From Candidatus Delongbacteria bacterium (GTDB lineage: Bacteria; JAGOEH01): 6,437 nt of DNA. A model generated the notes under the pieces. It searched no databases, had not been told where the DNA came from, and was given only the letters and a program-made list of their open reading frames with translations. The stretch covers positions 1-6,437 of the forward strand of contig JAGOEH010000175.1 in assembly GCA_017997825.1 (NCBI GenBank), given 5' to 3'. Within the stretch, counting starts at the first letter, position 1, and the number at the start of each line of letters is the position of its first letter. A program made the position numbers and the translations under genes. Below are positions 6,406 to 6,437 of this stretch, piece by piece.

Positions 6406-6437
6406 GTTTCCAGCCATCTGGATGGAGTTATCCGCCG
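6403..6437 (+). other. In-frame amber codon and family-like continuation of the M29 peptidase
   Basis: After TAG the same frame reads V-S-S-H-L-D-G-V-I-R to the window edge. In relatives I recall, GDN-x-S-M-G-G-x-V is followed by one variable residue, then V-x-S-H-x-D-G-V, so the amber codon stands exactly at one ordinary residue position with no insertion or deletion. His295 and Asp297 (counting TAG as residue 291) match the family's last two metal ligands. About 20-30 further residues would be expected beyond the window. Confidence 0.75.

Noticed and set aside
5995-6417. 140-codon open frame on the - strand opposite the M29 peptidase end
   Set aside because: The sense strand carries clear M29 motifs and continues in frame past the TAG, so the antisense frame is a shadow.

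Overview
The window is a tightly packed stretch with every gene on the + strand. It holds the tail of one unidentified gene followed by four genes: a secreted protein of unknown function, a roughly 1030-residue outer-membrane beta-barrel protein, a compact Omp85/BamA-like outer-membrane protein with two POTRA-like domains, and an M29-type metallo-aminopeptidase. Gaps are 17 nt, a 22-nt overlap, 10 nt and 20 nt. Each start has a recognisable Shine-Dalgarno sequence, so this looks like one operon. No RNA gene, insertion sequence, CRISPR array or promoter was recognised, and no gene-free stretch exceeds 300 bases.

The organism is a diderm bacterium: two consecutive proteins have signal peptides, beta-barrel architecture and a C-terminal phenylalanine, as BAM-assembled outer-membrane proteins do. 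GC content looks moderate. The big barrel has 'SE-V-dG-L-G-DY-iDY' and repeated 'GDY' segments of a kind I associate with surface proteins of the Fibrobacteres-Chlorobi-Bacteroidetes (FCB) superphylum and candidate phyla near it. That placement is inference and is not firm.

Layout: 1-140, end of an unknown gene; 158-1006, exported protein, possibly propeller-like; 985-4080, large barrel starting on TTG inside the preceding gene; 4091-5512, Omp85-like protein; 5533-6405, M29 peptidase. The three exported proteins plausibly form one envelope module, with the Omp85-like protein as a dedicated assembly or translocation partner of the large barrel or the secreted protein. The cytoplasmic peptidase seems metabolically unrelated.

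The most notable observation is at the right edge. The M29 gene is stopped by TAG at 6403-6405, yet the same frame continues to the window end with V-S-S-H-L-D-G-V-I-R. This is what the family should have next, including the His-x-Asp metal-ligand pair. It is a nonsense mutation, a sequencing error, or amber readthrough or recoding. The other visible genes end in TGA or TAA. A second notable point is that the Omp85-like protein appears to have lost the canonical (V/I)RG(F/Y) motif.
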